The notes: generated by a model not told the origin, from the sequence alone. A stretch of DNA of 47,157 nt from Christensenellaceae bacterium (GCA_016295005.1 JAEDMA010000001.1:1-47157); one strand, 5' to 3'. Counted from the first letter of the stretch, positions 8,032 to 15,585 are shown. Translations and numbers: made by a program.

Positions 8032-8142
8032 TTCATATTACGCGATTTTTACCACAAATATGAATAATCTTTCATATTCGTGTATTATATTAGCACCCGT
8101 AAAAAATCTTGTCAAGCAAAAATATGAACCCTTTTTCATATT
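8032..8142 (-). promoter_or_regulatory. feo promoter with two identical flanking palindromes
   Basis: A promoter matching the consensus, TTGACA (8115-8110), 17 bases, TAATAT (8092-8087), is bracketed by two copies of AATATGAA-N6-TTCATATT, at 8057-8078 (over the start of transcription) and 8121-8142 (upstream of -35). Their centres are 64 bases apart. A single half-site TTCATATT lies at 8032-8039, just before the ribosome site. This is the layout of a repressor that binds both sides of a promoter. An iron-sensing regulator is the obvious candidate, but the palindrome is not the classic Fur or DtxR box. Confidence 0.8.
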
Positions 8143-8179
8143 TCGATATATTTTTTTACCTTTCTTTTTCCGGTAAAAA

Positions 8180-8216
8180 CCCTGCTCCTCGGCGAGTTCG
8201 CCGAGGAGCAGGGTTT
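8180..8216 (-). terminator. Strong bidirectional terminator after the ABC operon
   Basis: A perfect 16-base-pair stem (CCCTGCTCCTCGGCGA and complement) is followed by T runs on both strands. It separates the ABC operon from the feo promoter. Confidence 0.92.
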
Positions 8217-8282
8217 TATATAAAACATACAATGTTAAAACGACCGTCTTTAGTAGGTTTACCGTCTTTAGGAGGTTTTCTC

Positions 8283-9203
8283 TTACGCCCTCTTTTTCTT
8301 TAATGCGTTGATTAAAACGTAAACGCCTATCAGAACGGCGGTGGAACACAGAACTATTACCGCCATTGCGGGAACGGATACCTCGGTACCGAAAAAGGAT
8401 AGTTTGCAGTCTATTCCTTCTTTTATACCGTTCATTATCGCGGTAACGTCCGTTTCCGAAGCGCCGCTTTTCGTTATTACGTCGGCGAGTTCGTTGAAAG
8501 TTCCGTTTAGTGCGTGGTTTCTCATAAGCGAAGTTCCGTAAGTCCCGGGTAAGAAAGAAAGGGCTTTCTGCAAGCCGTCGCCGAAACTGTGTATAGGCAT
8601 ATACGCGCCGCAAATAAATCCGTAACCGGCGGAAACTATCGTTCCCACGGCTGACATCTGCCCTTGCGTGGTTAAAAAGGAGTTTACTATGGACGAAAGC
8701 GCCGTTCCGAACATAGAAAGCAAAACTGTATCTAAGAGTATAAGCAAAACGTCGGTAAAACTTAAATACCAGCCGACTATGGCAAGATATATAAAGCAAG
8801 CCGCCGCCGCGGTAAAGCATACCGTAAGCGTGTTGATAAGCGTAGCGACGTAATAAGAAAGGGACAAAACGCTCTTTTTTACGGGAGTGATAAGCAAATC
8901 TTTTCTCGCGCCGTTGACTTTATCCTGTACCATTATAAGGTTAGAACAGAACGCCACCGTTACGCAACTTACCGCGAGTATAGACGAAACGAGTTCGCCT
9001 CCGACCATTCCTTCTATCAGACTTTTGCTTACCGTAAAGCCCTCCGGCAAAGATTGAGCGAAACTGTCGTAAAATATGTCTTTTAAAAAGGTTGCGTAAA
9101 GAACTAACAGTATCATAGGCGTTATAAGCGACGAAAACAGCATTCCTTTATCGAGAAAAAACAGTTTAGTGTTTCTTTTTATCAATGCAAACAACGATTT
9201 CAT
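8283..9203 (-). CDS. ABC-2 type exporter permease
   Basis: The 306-residue membrane protein has an N-terminal LFALIKRNTKLFFLDKG helix, one membrane segment, a loop of about 40 residues and then five or so membrane helices. This is the usual ABC-2 permease plan (DrrB/YhfP-like). It forms the channel of an exporter with the ATPase encoded one base upstream. Between the last two helices lies a polar loop of about 50 residues. The substrate could be a drug, lipid or peptide and cannot be told from sequence. It is the last gene before the terminator. Confidence 0.88.
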   Translation of the reverse strand: MKSLFALIKRNTKLFFLDKGMLFSSLITPMILLVLYATFLKDIFYDSFAQSLPEGFTVSKSLIEGMVGGELVSSILAVSCVTVAFCSNLIMVQDKVNGARKDLLITPVKKSVLSLSYYVATLINTLTVCFTAAAACFIYLAIVGWYLSFTDVLLILLDTVLLSMFGTALSSIVNSFLTTQGQMSAVGTIVSAGYGFICGAYMPIHSFGDGLQKALSFLPGTYGTSLMRNHALNGTFNELADVITKSGASETDVTAIMNGIKEGIDCKLSFFGTEVSVPAMAVIVLCSTAVLIGVYVLINALKKKRA

Positions 9204-9204
9204 T

Positions 9205-10113
9205 TCAGTTTTCCCCCGTAAGTTTTTTGCCCGTTACCGATAAGAACACGTCGTCCATTTTGCCTTTTTCCACTTCGAAGTCGGTAAAAGTTCCGGGATA
9301 TTTTATTATAAGATTTCTCGCGGTTTCCGTGTCTTTTACCGAAACTCTGAAACCGTCTTTTATCTTTTCGTACTTCTCGCCGAGCGCCTTTATTTTTTCT
9401 TCCGTTTCGCCGTACACGCGGATATAATCCCCCGCGTACTTGTTTTTAAGTTCGAGCGGTGTGCCTTCGGCAGAAATTTTTCCGCCGTCGATTATTATAA
9501 CGTAGTCGGCGTCCGCCGCTTCTTCCATATAGTGCGTGGTTAAAAGCACCGTCATTTTATCTTTTTTACGGATATCTTCTATAACTTTCCAAAGCGTTTT
9601 TCTCGTTTGAGGGTCCAGTCCCGTGGTGGGTTCGTCGAGTATAAGGATTTTAGGTTTATTGAGAAGCGCTCTCGCAACGTCGATTCTTCTTCTCTGACCG
9701 CCCGAAAGTTTGCCGACCGTTCTTTTCATCAAATCGGAAAAATCCAAAAGATTCCCGAGTTCGTTTATGCGTTCTTCGGCTTTTTTACCGTTTATCCCAT
9801 AAAGACTCGCCTTTATCGTAAGATTGTCTTTAACGGAAAGCGCGGAATCCAACGCGGAATTCTGAAACACTACGCCGATTTCCGAGACTATCCCGTTTAT
9901 CTGCGTTTCCACGTTCTTGCCGTTTATTATTACGCTGCCGCCGTCCTTTTCCAAAGCGCCGCACATTATCGATATGGTGGTGGATTTTCCCGCGCCGTTT
10001 ACCCCTAAAAACGCGAACAACTCCCCTTCCTTTACCTTAAAAGAAAGGTCGTTTACCGCTTTCACTTCTCCGAAACTTTTTACTAAATTTTTTATTTCTA
10101 TAACGTTTTCCAT
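9205..10113 (-). CDS. ABC exporter ATP-binding protein
   Basis: The protein carries every motif of an ABC ATPase: Walker A GVNGAGKST (37-45), Q-loop region VVFQNSALD, signature LSGGQRRRIDVARAL, Walker B KILILDEPTTGLD and the H-loop TTHYMEEA. A C-terminal extension of about 80 residues is typical of the DrrA/CcmA group. I start it at the ATG at 10113 because MENVIEIKNLVKSFG is the normal family N-terminus. That ATG has no ribosome site, however, and a GTG at 10158 would add 15 basic residues. It pairs with the permease one base downstream. Confidence 0.92.
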   Translation of the reverse strand: MENVIEIKNLVKSFGEVKAVNDLSFKVKEGELFAFLGVNGAGKSTTISIMCGALEKDGGSVIINGKNVETQINGIVSEIGVVFQNSALDSALSVKDNLTIKASLYGINGKKAEERINELGNLLDFSDLMKRTVGKLSGGQRRRIDVARALLNKPKILILDEPTTGLDPQTRKTLWKVIEDIRKKDKMTVLLTTHYMEEAADADYVIIIDGGKISAEGTPLELKNKYAGDYIRVYGETEEKIKALGEKYEKIKDGFRVSVKDTETARNLIIKYPGTFTDFEVEKGKMDDVFLSVTGKKLTGEN

Positions 10114-10202
10114 TTTTGGATTTTTTCGCTTTTTTATTTTGAGTTTTCCCGTTACCACATATAATAACGGGCGTTTTTTATTTTTGTTTTTCCTACTTTG
10201 CG

Positions 10203-10235
10203 AAAAAAAAACGACTTGTAAAGCCGCTTTTTTTA
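10203..10235 (-). terminator. Terminator after the four-helix membrane protein
   Basis: A stem of about ten pairs, including G-T wobbles, has a 5-base loop and is followed by nine T on the minus strand. It lies 16 bases after the stop codon. Confidence 0.6.
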
Positions 10236-10250
10236 CTCCCTAAGATTTTA

Positions 10251-10751
10251 TTATTTCAAAAATACTCTGCCGAGTTGAGCGATACCTGCGAGCAAAGATA
10301 CTACGCCGCCGACTATCGCGCCGACCGCCAGATGTAACGCGTCTTTTACGTTAGCGCCGAAAATCGAACCGATATCGAGAGCGGTCTGATTAGGCAAACA
10401 GAAAGAAATAGAAAGGAAGAAAAATACGCCGGCAACTATAAACGCGGCCGCTGCGATGAACGCCGCGAATTTGCTTCCCTTTCCTAACGCGCCGAGTACG
10501 GTAAATACTACGCCGACCGCCGCAAGTATAAAAGTTAAAAGGTTCATAAACGAGAAGTTAAATACCGCCACCTCGCTGTTTCCTACTTTTCTGTTATAGC
10601 CGAACGCTATCTGAAGACCGGTATACGTCGTATCGGAATCGTTTATTCCGACGTTGGGTAAAACCATCATAACAATCGCCGCAAGACCGAGTAAGGTTAC
10701 TACGAAGTTAATAATCATATCAAGTTGTCTTTTCTTTGCTTTTTTTGCCAT
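10251..10751 (-). CDS. Uncharacterised four-helix membrane protein
   Basis: The 166-residue protein begins with a basic stretch (AKKAKKRQ) and has four hydrophobic helices at about 13-33, 66-86, 93-114 and 137-160. An outward loop with NDSDTTYTGLQ lies between the first two. I do not recognise the family. The SD is GGAG. It has its own promoter and lies divergent from the ArsR-type regulator, which could be its regulator; that is inference from position only. Confidence 0.8.
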   Translation of the reverse strand: MAKKAKKRQLDMIINFVVTLLGLAAIVMMVLPNVGINDSDTTYTGLQIAFGYNRKVGNSEVAVFNFSFMNLLTFILAAVGVVFTVLGALGKGSKFAAFIAAAAFIVAGVFFFLSISFCLPNQTALDIGSIFGANVKDALHLAVGAIVGGVVSLLAGIAQLGRVFLK

Positions 10752-10781
10752 TTCTTAATTCTCCGTTCTTTACTTTTTTGG

Positions 10782-10817
10782 TAGTACTAATATACTATTT
10801 AAATGCCGGATTGTCAA
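10782..10817 (-). promoter_or_regulatory. Promoter of the four-helix membrane protein
   Basis: TTGACA (10817-10812), 17 bases, TATATT (10794-10789) on the minus strand. The 8-base palindrome TAGTACTA (10782-10789) overlaps the end of the -10 box and could be an operator. Confidence 0.75.
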
Positions 10818-10852
10818 CGCCTATTCGCATTTTTCGTTCTCTTTTTATTTTG

Positions 10853-10878
10853 TTAGACCATTGTCTAATATCTTGACA
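10853..10878 (+). promoter_or_regulatory. Palindrome and -35 box before the ArsR-type gene
   Basis: TTAGAC-N4-GTCTAA (10853-10868) lies just upstream of TTGACA (10873-10878). A good -10 box at the right distance is not obvious. The palindrome is a candidate autoregulatory operator for the downstream regulator. Confidence 0.45.
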
Positions 10879-10933
10879 AAATTAGAAAATTGTAATTCGC
10901 TTAAAACAAAAACAATACGTTTAAGGGGCTTTT

Positions 10934-11404
10934 ATGGCGCAGGAAATCAATATTTATCTGTCTGACGACCAGATGCTGGAAGACGTAGGCAACGCTTTCA
11001 ATTCTCGCACGAGAAGAGATATTTTAAGGCTGTGCGCCAACAAAAGTTACAGCATATACGGGCTTGCCGAAGCGCTGAACATGGCTATTCCCACGATAAG
11101 TTTTCACGTTAAAATTTTGCAAAAAGCGGGGCTTGTCATCGTTTTGCAACACCCCAACAAAAAGGACAACGAAAAAAACGCTTCTCCGAAAGGAAAAGCG
11201 TTTTATACGTTTAGTTTTTGTTTTTATTTCGTTTACGGTTCGACTATCGTCGTGCCGGTTGCAAAGTTTTCGTTTTTATCTATTGCAGACCAGTTACCGT
11301 CGGCGGTGAAAGTTACCGTCTTTTCGATTCCCGCGAAAGCGAACGCGTCGATTGCTCTTACCGTCGCGCCGAGTTTTACGGAAGTGAGGTTCGCGCATTT
11401 ATAG
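10934..11404 (+). CDS. ArsR-type winged-helix regulator, 3' end apparently lost
   Basis: The first 75 residues form a clear winged helix: DVGNAFNSRTRRDILRLC, then SIYGLAEALNMAIPTISFHVKILQKAGL, as in ArsR/HTH_5 regulators that sense metals or other signals. After residue 80 the frame runs through an intrinsic terminator hairpin (11175-11204). It then reads antisense through the 3' end of the LRR gene to a stop at 11404, giving Phe/Ser-rich sequence with no family look. I infer that the gene has been truncated or frameshifted and that only the DNA-binding part is authentic. The ribosome site is AAGGGGC. Confidence 0.6.
   Translation: MAQEINIYLSDDQMLEDVGNAFNSRTRRDILRLCANKSYSIYGLAEALNMAIPTISFHVKILQKAGLVIVLQHPNKKDNEKNASPKGKAFYTFSFCFYFVYGSTIVVPVAKFSFLSIADQLPSAVKVTVFSIPAKANASIALTVAPSFTEVRFAHL
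11175..11204. terminator. Bidirectional terminator between regulator and LRR gene
   Basis: A stem of AAAACGCTT with its complement, topped by TCC-GAAA-GGA (a GNRA tetraloop), has A/T runs on both sides. It ends the LRR transcript and lies inside the reading frame of the ArsR-type gene. Confidence 0.85.
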
Positions 11405-12324
11405 AACATTCCGCGGCTGATATCTTTCGCGTTTATAGTTACATTAGACATAGTTGCTTCGGAGAATGCGTAATCGCCGTATTCCGCGTCGGGAATTACG
11501 AGATTGTTGGTAGTGGTGGCAGCGAACGCGTATTCGCCGACTTTTACGAGCGAAACGTAAGAATTGAAGTTAACGCTAAGTTTCGCGCAACCCGAGAACG
11601 CATTGTTGTATATGGTTTTTACACCCTCCTGACCCGTTACCGTTTTAAGAGCGGTACAGTTTTTGAACGCGCTGTCTCCGATAGCCGTTACTTTAACGTT
11701 GAGTTCCACGCTTTCGATAAGGTTATTATTGTTGAAAGCGCACCAGGGAAGTTCGTATTCTTCCGCAGGCATTACCGATACCTTTTTAAGAGTATAAGGA
11801 AGGTAATAATCGTTAGAACTCGTTTCGTTATAATACTGTGTTACTTTTATACCTTCGTCGTATTCTTCCGTTCCGAATATAACGCCGAAAGTTCTTTCTG
11901 CGTCTACCGATTTATCGGGATCGGAAGCGGTTTCTCCAAAATACGCGTCGGTTTTAGCCGTTACTCCTATAAAGGGAAGAGTGATTTCTTTTAACGCTTT
12001 CATTCCTTTGAACGCGCCCGCGTCGATGGTTTTAACGGTGGCAGGTACGGTTATCGAGGTAAGAGTTTCGTTACCATCGAACGCGCCTTCCTGAATTCTT
12101 TCGATAGTGATGCCTTTACTCATGGCGTACGCCCCGAGATCGAGCGTCGTTACGCCTTCTTCCGCATAATATCCGTAAACGGTATAATTTTCGTCGCCCG
12201 TATATACTTTATACATAAGCCCCGATTTTCCGCCGTTACTCGTATTCGAACCGCACGCAAACAATCCGCAAGCGCATATCGCCGCGATGAGCGCAAGCAC
12301 GGTTACCCTTAAAAATTTCTTCAT
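11233..12324 (-). CDS. Leucine-rich-repeat (BspA-like) lipoprotein
   Basis: The 363-residue protein starts at the ATG at 12324 behind AAGGAGACC. A lipoprotein signal peptide ends with a lipobox (GLFACGS). The body carries BspA-type (LRR_5) repeats: GAFDGNETLTSITVPATVKTI, then a GAFKGMKALKEITLP repeat, then SAFKNCTALKTVTG, then MFYKCANLTSVKLGATV. Such proteins are cell-surface adhesion or protein-binding modules in gut and oral bacteria. The partner is unknown. The middle part (about 120-190) is an insertion without obvious repeats. Confidence 0.88.
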   Translation of the reverse strand: MKKFLRVTVLALIAAICACGLFACGSNTSNGGKSGLMYKVYTGDENYTVYGYYAEEGVTTLDLGAYAMSKGITIERIQEGAFDGNETLTSITVPATVKTIDAGAFKGMKALKEITLPFIGVTAKTDAYFGETASDPDKSVDAERTFGVIFGTEEYDEGIKVTQYYNETSSNDYYLPYTLKKVSVMPAEEYELPWCAFNNNNLIESVELNVKVTAIGDSAFKNCTALKTVTGQEGVKTIYNNAFSGCAKLSVNFNSYVSLVKVGEYAFAATTTNNLVIPDAEYGDYAFSEATMSNVTINAKDISRGMFYKCANLTSVKLGATVRAIDAFAFAGIEKTVTFTADGNWSAIDKNENFATGTTIVEP

Positions 12325-12365
12325 TATGGTCTCCTTATATAAGTTATAAGTCAATATACTTAATA

Positions 12366-12394
12366 AGTTTACCATTTTAACTATCTTTTGTCAA
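12366..12394 (-). promoter_or_regulatory. Sigma-A promoter of the LRR lipoprotein
   Basis: TTGACA (12394-12389), 17 bases, TAAACT (12371-12366) on the minus strand, about 35 bases before the ribosome site. Confidence 0.75.
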
Positions 12395-12433
12395 TAAATA
12401 AAGTTATTTTTAACCCCCGAAAATGCCTTTTTT

Positions 12434-13885
12434 TTACAAAATTTCTTTGCCGTCTATAAAACTTTGCAAAAACCCTTCGGCGTTCGCGCCGATTTTTTGA
12501 TACACACCCACAAGATCGCAAGGCTCTGCATTTTTGAATTTATATTCCGAATAATACTTTTTAAGTCCGCCGAAAAACTTGTTATCGCCTAAGGTTTTCC
12601 TTAATAAATCGTACATTACGCACGGTTTTATGTAAGAAAGATTCACGTATTCGTATTCGCTCGTAAATTCGCCGAGCGTTCTGTCCATACAAGTGTTCAC
12701 GTTGTTGAACAGTTTATCGTACACGGTACAAAAGGTTTTATACGTCGTTTCCGCGCTCAAAATCATATCTTCCCTTTTCATTCCGTATTCGGGAAAGTTC
12801 TCGTAAAAAAGCACGACCGAATATTCCGCAAGTCCTTCGTCTAAAAAGCCGTGTTTGATTTCGTTATTGCCGACTACGCTCTGCCACCACTGGTGCGCCG
12901 TTTCGTGAACGGTCACTTCTCCCCTTTCCTTTTCGGTAAGAGTATCGGATATCGTCACGAAGGTTGGATATTCCATTCCGCCCGCGATAAGTTTGGTTTG
13001 CGCCACGGTATATTCGGAATAAGGATATTCGCCGAAAGTTTCGCCGAAAAACGCGAGCGATTTAGTAGCGTATTCGAGAGTTTTTTCGGGTTTTTCGTCT
13101 TTATAATACCAGTAGTTTACCGTTATTCCGTTTACCGAAGCGGTTACGCTTTCGAATTTTTCCGACAACACCATATTAAACGACCTTGCGTTATCAAGCT
13201 TATAGCAAAGCGTTTTTGCTTCTTCGCTTTCGCTTGCCCCCGTAAGTTTACCCGCCGAAGCGACGTTATATTTTTTCGGAAGAGTGATTTTTACTTTGTA
13301 GTTCGCAACGTCCGAATAAAAGGGGTCGCCTATTCCGTAATAAACGCATTCGAAAAAGGATTCGTTTTCTATTCCGCAAAGTATGGGATAAAAGTTAGCA
13401 AGGTTAATAGTATCGGCGTTTATGCCCGTTCTTGCGATTACTTCCGCAAGGCGAAGAGAAAACTCTATTTCCACCGTAACGCTTTCGTCTGGGAACACTT
13501 CTTCGGGCAATTTTACCGACAAAATATTTTCGTCTTTACCACAGATTTCAAATTCAGAGTCGTTTCCGCCTTTTTTTACGCTTAATATTTCCGTTTTGCC
13601 GTAACTTTTGCCTTTATAATAGGCTTTGTTTTCGTACTGCGCGATTATCGGCGAATATTTTGCGTTTTCTCTGTACGCGTTGCCGAAAAGATTAAATTTA
13701 AGTTCTTTAAAAGCGTTGTCCGTATTATTATAAAAAGTTACGCTCTCTTTTCCGTTTAACGTATTCCCGTCGAAAGTCGCTTCTATATTATAAGAAGATA
13801 TTTTAGGATTGTCCGCGCAGCCGCCCGACGCGACGACGGGAAAAATCGTTAATAATACAAGTAAAAAACCGATTATTTTTTTCAT
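12434..13885 (-). CDS. M1-like secreted metallopeptidase
   Basis: The 483-residue protein begins with a hydrophobic signal segment and a probable lipid-modified cysteine at 23. It has the zinc site of M1 peptidases: HETAH (327-331) and the third ligand in FLDEGLAEY (Glu350). A GGMEYPT motif (302-308) replaces the exopeptidase GAMEN loop. This resembles the bacterial M1-related proteins with GMEYP loops, which trim peptides outside the cell. The N-terminal 240 residues match the beta-sandwich that precedes the catalytic domain. No ribosome site precedes the ATG, which follows the T run of the upstream gene's terminator by two bases. Confidence 0.85.
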   Translation of the reverse strand: MKKIIGFLLVLLTIFPVVASGGCADNPKISSYNIEATFDGNTLNGKESVTFYNNTDNAFKELKFNLFGNAYRENAKYSPIIAQYENKAYYKGKSYGKTEILSVKKGGNDSEFEICGKDENILSVKLPEEVFPDESVTVEIEFSLRLAEVIARTGINADTINLANFYPILCGIENESFFECVYYGIGDPFYSDVANYKVKITLPKKYNVASAGKLTGASESEEAKTLCYKLDNARSFNMVLSEKFESVTASVNGITVNYWYYKDEKPEKTLEYATKSLAFFGETFGEYPYSEYTVAQTKLIAGGMEYPTFVTISDTLTEKERGEVTVHETAHQWWQSVVGNNEIKHGFLDEGLAEYSVVLFYENFPEYGMKREDMILSAETTYKTFCTVYDKLFNNVNTCMDRTLGEFTSEYEYVNLSYIKPCVMYDLLRKTLGDNKFFGGLKKYYSEYKFKNAEPCDLVGVYQKIGANAEGFLQSFIDGKEIL

Positions 13886-13887
13886 AT

Positions 13888-13932
13888 AAAAACCCCGATA
13901 TAAACCTTTTTATAAAAGTTTATTCGGGGTTA
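13888..13932 (-). terminator. Terminator of the SpoIIQ-like gene, abutting the next start codon
   Basis: Stem AACCCCGA plus ATAAAC with its complement, then T5 on the minus strand. The T run ends two bases before the ATG of the M1-like gene. Confidence 0.8.
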
Positions 13933-13950
13933 TAGATTTTTATTACTTTC

Positions 13951-14658
13951 TTATTTTTCCGATATATCCATATATTTCGCGGGGTCGATGGTAACGCCGT
14001 TTTCGCTTACTTCGAAGTGAATGTGCGCGCCGTCTTTATATTCCTGACGGTTGGTTACAGAAACCGCGCCGATAACGTCGCCTTTAGATACTTTCTGACC
14101 TTTTACTACTTTATCGCCGTCGGCGAGAGAGTTATACGTGGTTTTGAGTCCGTTGCCGTGATTTATAACGATAGTATAACCTTTTAATATGTCGTTGGTA
14201 ACGCTTTCCACCGTTCCGCCGTATACCGCGAACACTTTACTGCCTTCCGCCGCATAAAAATCGATTGCCTTATGCGCGGAATATCTCGAAAGAGTGCTTG
14301 AAAACACAGGGGTTTCGGAATAATCGCTCATACCCGTAAGGTTTTCTACCGGGATAATGAACTTTATCGTTTCGATAACCGGTTCTTCCGGTTCGACCGG
14401 TTCGTCGGGTGTGTCGGGTGTATCGGGTGTGTCGGGTGTGTCGGGTGTGTCCGGTGTGTCCGGTGTGTCCGGTGTGTCCGGTGTGTCGGGTTCGTCCGGT
14501 TTTATAACGGGAATTTCGGAATCTATATCTATCTTGTTATCTCTTGACAGCAACACGAACGTTACGGTCAGTCCTATCGCCAGTATGCACAACGCCAGAA
14601 CGACGTAGGCGACGTTTCTTCTTAAAAAAAGTAAAAATCCGTTTGTTTTTTCTTTCAT
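13951..14658 (-). CDS. LytM (M23) domain protein, SpoIIQ-like
   Basis: The 235-residue protein has a short basic N-terminus, one membrane helix (about 16-37) and a linker with nine PDT triplets (about 57-85). A C-terminal LytM domain has all zinc ligands in place: His129 and Asp133 (HKAID), His212 and His214 (HIHF). The plan of one helix plus an extracytoplasmic LytM domain with intact zinc site is that of clostridial SpoIIQ, which joins mother cell and forespore during engulfment. A general cell-wall endopeptidase is the alternative. The SD is AAGGAG. I see no clear forespore promoter. Confidence 0.82.
   Translation of the reverse strand: MKEKTNGFLLFLRRNVAYVVLALCILAIGLTVTFVLLSRDNKIDIDSEIPVIKPDEPDTPDTPDTPDTPDTPDTPDTPDTPDTPDEPVEPEEPVIETIKFIIPVENLTGMSDYSETPVFSSTLSRYSAHKAIDFYAAEGSKVFAVYGGTVESVTNDILKGYTIVINHGNGLKTTYNSLADGDKVVKGQKVSKGDVIGAVSVTNRQEYKDGAHIHFEVSENGVTIDPAKYMDISEK
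14402..14499. repeat. 9-base tandem repeat coding for (PDT)n
   Basis: About nine tandem copies of a 9-base unit (GTGTCGGGT or GTGTCCGGT on the plus strand) encode the PDT linker of the SpoIIQ-like protein. The TCG and TCC variants are grouped in blocks, which suggests recent slippage of whole units. Confidence 0.9.
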
Positions 14659-14716
14659 TTTTTTATCTCCTTTTCGTTTCCTTTATTGACGGAAAAAAAA
14701 TTTTATATACCTCTTT

Positions 14717-15127
14717 TTAAAAACTTCCGTAAATTAACGGTGAACCCACCTTTATTACGTCGTTTCTTTTTACTATCTGCAAATTTACCTTCTTGCCGTT
14801 TACGATTTTTTCGTAGGGAATTTTTTCAGAATAAGCGTAAATTATCACCGCGTCTTTAATTTCTTCGGTAAATACTGTTTCGGCGTTAAAGTCGCCTATT
14901 ATTTTCTTTTCGTCGCCGCATTTTACGACGCACGCTTCTCCTTTAACCGAAAAATAAAAAGGAAAGGAATATTTATCCGCGTTCACTATTCCGGCAGTAG
15001 AAGAATTTTCTTTTAAATAAAGTTCATACTTGTCCGCATAGTCGGAAAACAACGGCTTATTTACCGTAAAATAAAGCGACAACATAAACGCGACGGATAA
15101 AAAAACGATAAAATAACGTTTGAACAT
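14717..15127 (-). CDS. Unknown exported or membrane-anchored protein
   Basis: The 136-residue protein has an N-terminal hydrophobic helix (5-22) and a small predicted alpha/beta outside domain, with AETVFTEEIKDAVIIYAYSE and a C-terminal KRNDVIKVGSPLIYGSF. I do not recognise it with confidence; a YwmB-like sporulation-linked protein is a weak possibility. It sits just upstream of the SpoIIQ-like gene. As with the M1-like gene, its ATG directly follows the T run of a terminator and has no ribosome site. Confidence 0.7.
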   Translation of the reverse strand: MFKRYFIVFLSVAFMLSLYFTVNKPLFSDYADKYELYLKENSSTAGIVNADKYSFPFYFSVKGEACVVKCGDEKKIIGDFNAETVFTEEIKDAVIIYAYSEKIPYEKIVNGKKVNLQIVKRNDVIKVGSPLIYGSF

Positions 15128-15160
15128 AAAAAATACTCTCCCCGTTTCGGAGAGAGTATT
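15128..15160 (-). terminator. Terminator of the ruvX-DUF1292 operon
   Basis: Stem AATACTCTC/GAGAGTATT followed by T6 on the minus strand. The T run touches the ATG of the next gene at 15127. Confidence 0.88.
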
Positions 15161-15187
15161 CCCTTTGGTTTTATTTTTTATACCTGA

Positions 15188-15574
15188 TTATTCGAGAGTT
15201 TCCGCTTCGTCTGCCATCTCGTCTTCTTCGAGCGCTCTGCAGAATTCCTGATACACGTCTTCGAGCAACGCTTCGTCTTCGATGGGAAGAAGTTCTTCTT
15301 CGTCGCCGTCGCCGGGTACTACTTTTAAGATTACTATGCCGTCTTCTTCGAATCCTTCGATTTCTTCGGCGGGTTCGAACGCGGCGTATAATTCGCCTTT
15401 ATATTCGATTTCCCCTACGTAGTGGAATTTGAGAGTTCTGCCGTCGTCGCCGGTGAGTTCTACGATATCTTCGCAATCGCAGCAATCGTCGCAATCGCAG
15501 TCGTGGTCGTGATGATGATGTTCTTCGCAGCCGCAATCGCAGCAATCGTCGTGAAATTTAGTTTCTTCGTTCAT
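15188..15574 (-). CDS. DUF1292 protein with a His/Cys/Asp-rich N-terminal tail
   Basis: Residues about 36-118 match the DUF1292 (YrzB) family: IVELTGDDGRTLKFHYVGEI, then the AAFEPAEE and VILKVVPG strands. The family is acidic and cytosolic, with no proven function, and is normally encoded next to ruvX, as here. The first 35 residues are a Cys/His/Asp cluster (CCDCGCEEHHHHDHDCDCDD and on) that looks like a metal-binding tail. The gene lies 11 bases after ruvX and ends at a strong terminator. Confidence 0.9.
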   Translation of the reverse strand: MNEETKFHDDCCDCGCEEHHHHDHDCDCDDCCDCEDIVELTGDDGRTLKFHYVGEIEYKGELYAAFEPAEEIEGFEEDGIVILKVVPGDGDEEELLPIEDEALLEDVYQEFCRALEEDEMADEAETLE

Positions 15575-15585
15575 TTATTTTCTCC

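Noticed and set aside
14402..14499. Short regular repeats that could suggest a CRISPR array
   Set aside because: The unit is 9 bases with no spacers and lies in frame inside a gene. No CRISPR-like repeat-spacer pattern was seen anywhere in the window.
14357..14608. A plus-strand frame of repeated Gly-Val-Ser across the SpoIIQ-like gene
   Set aside because: It is the antisense reading of the (PDT)n minisatellite; the minus-strand gene has a signal, domain motifs and a ribosome site.
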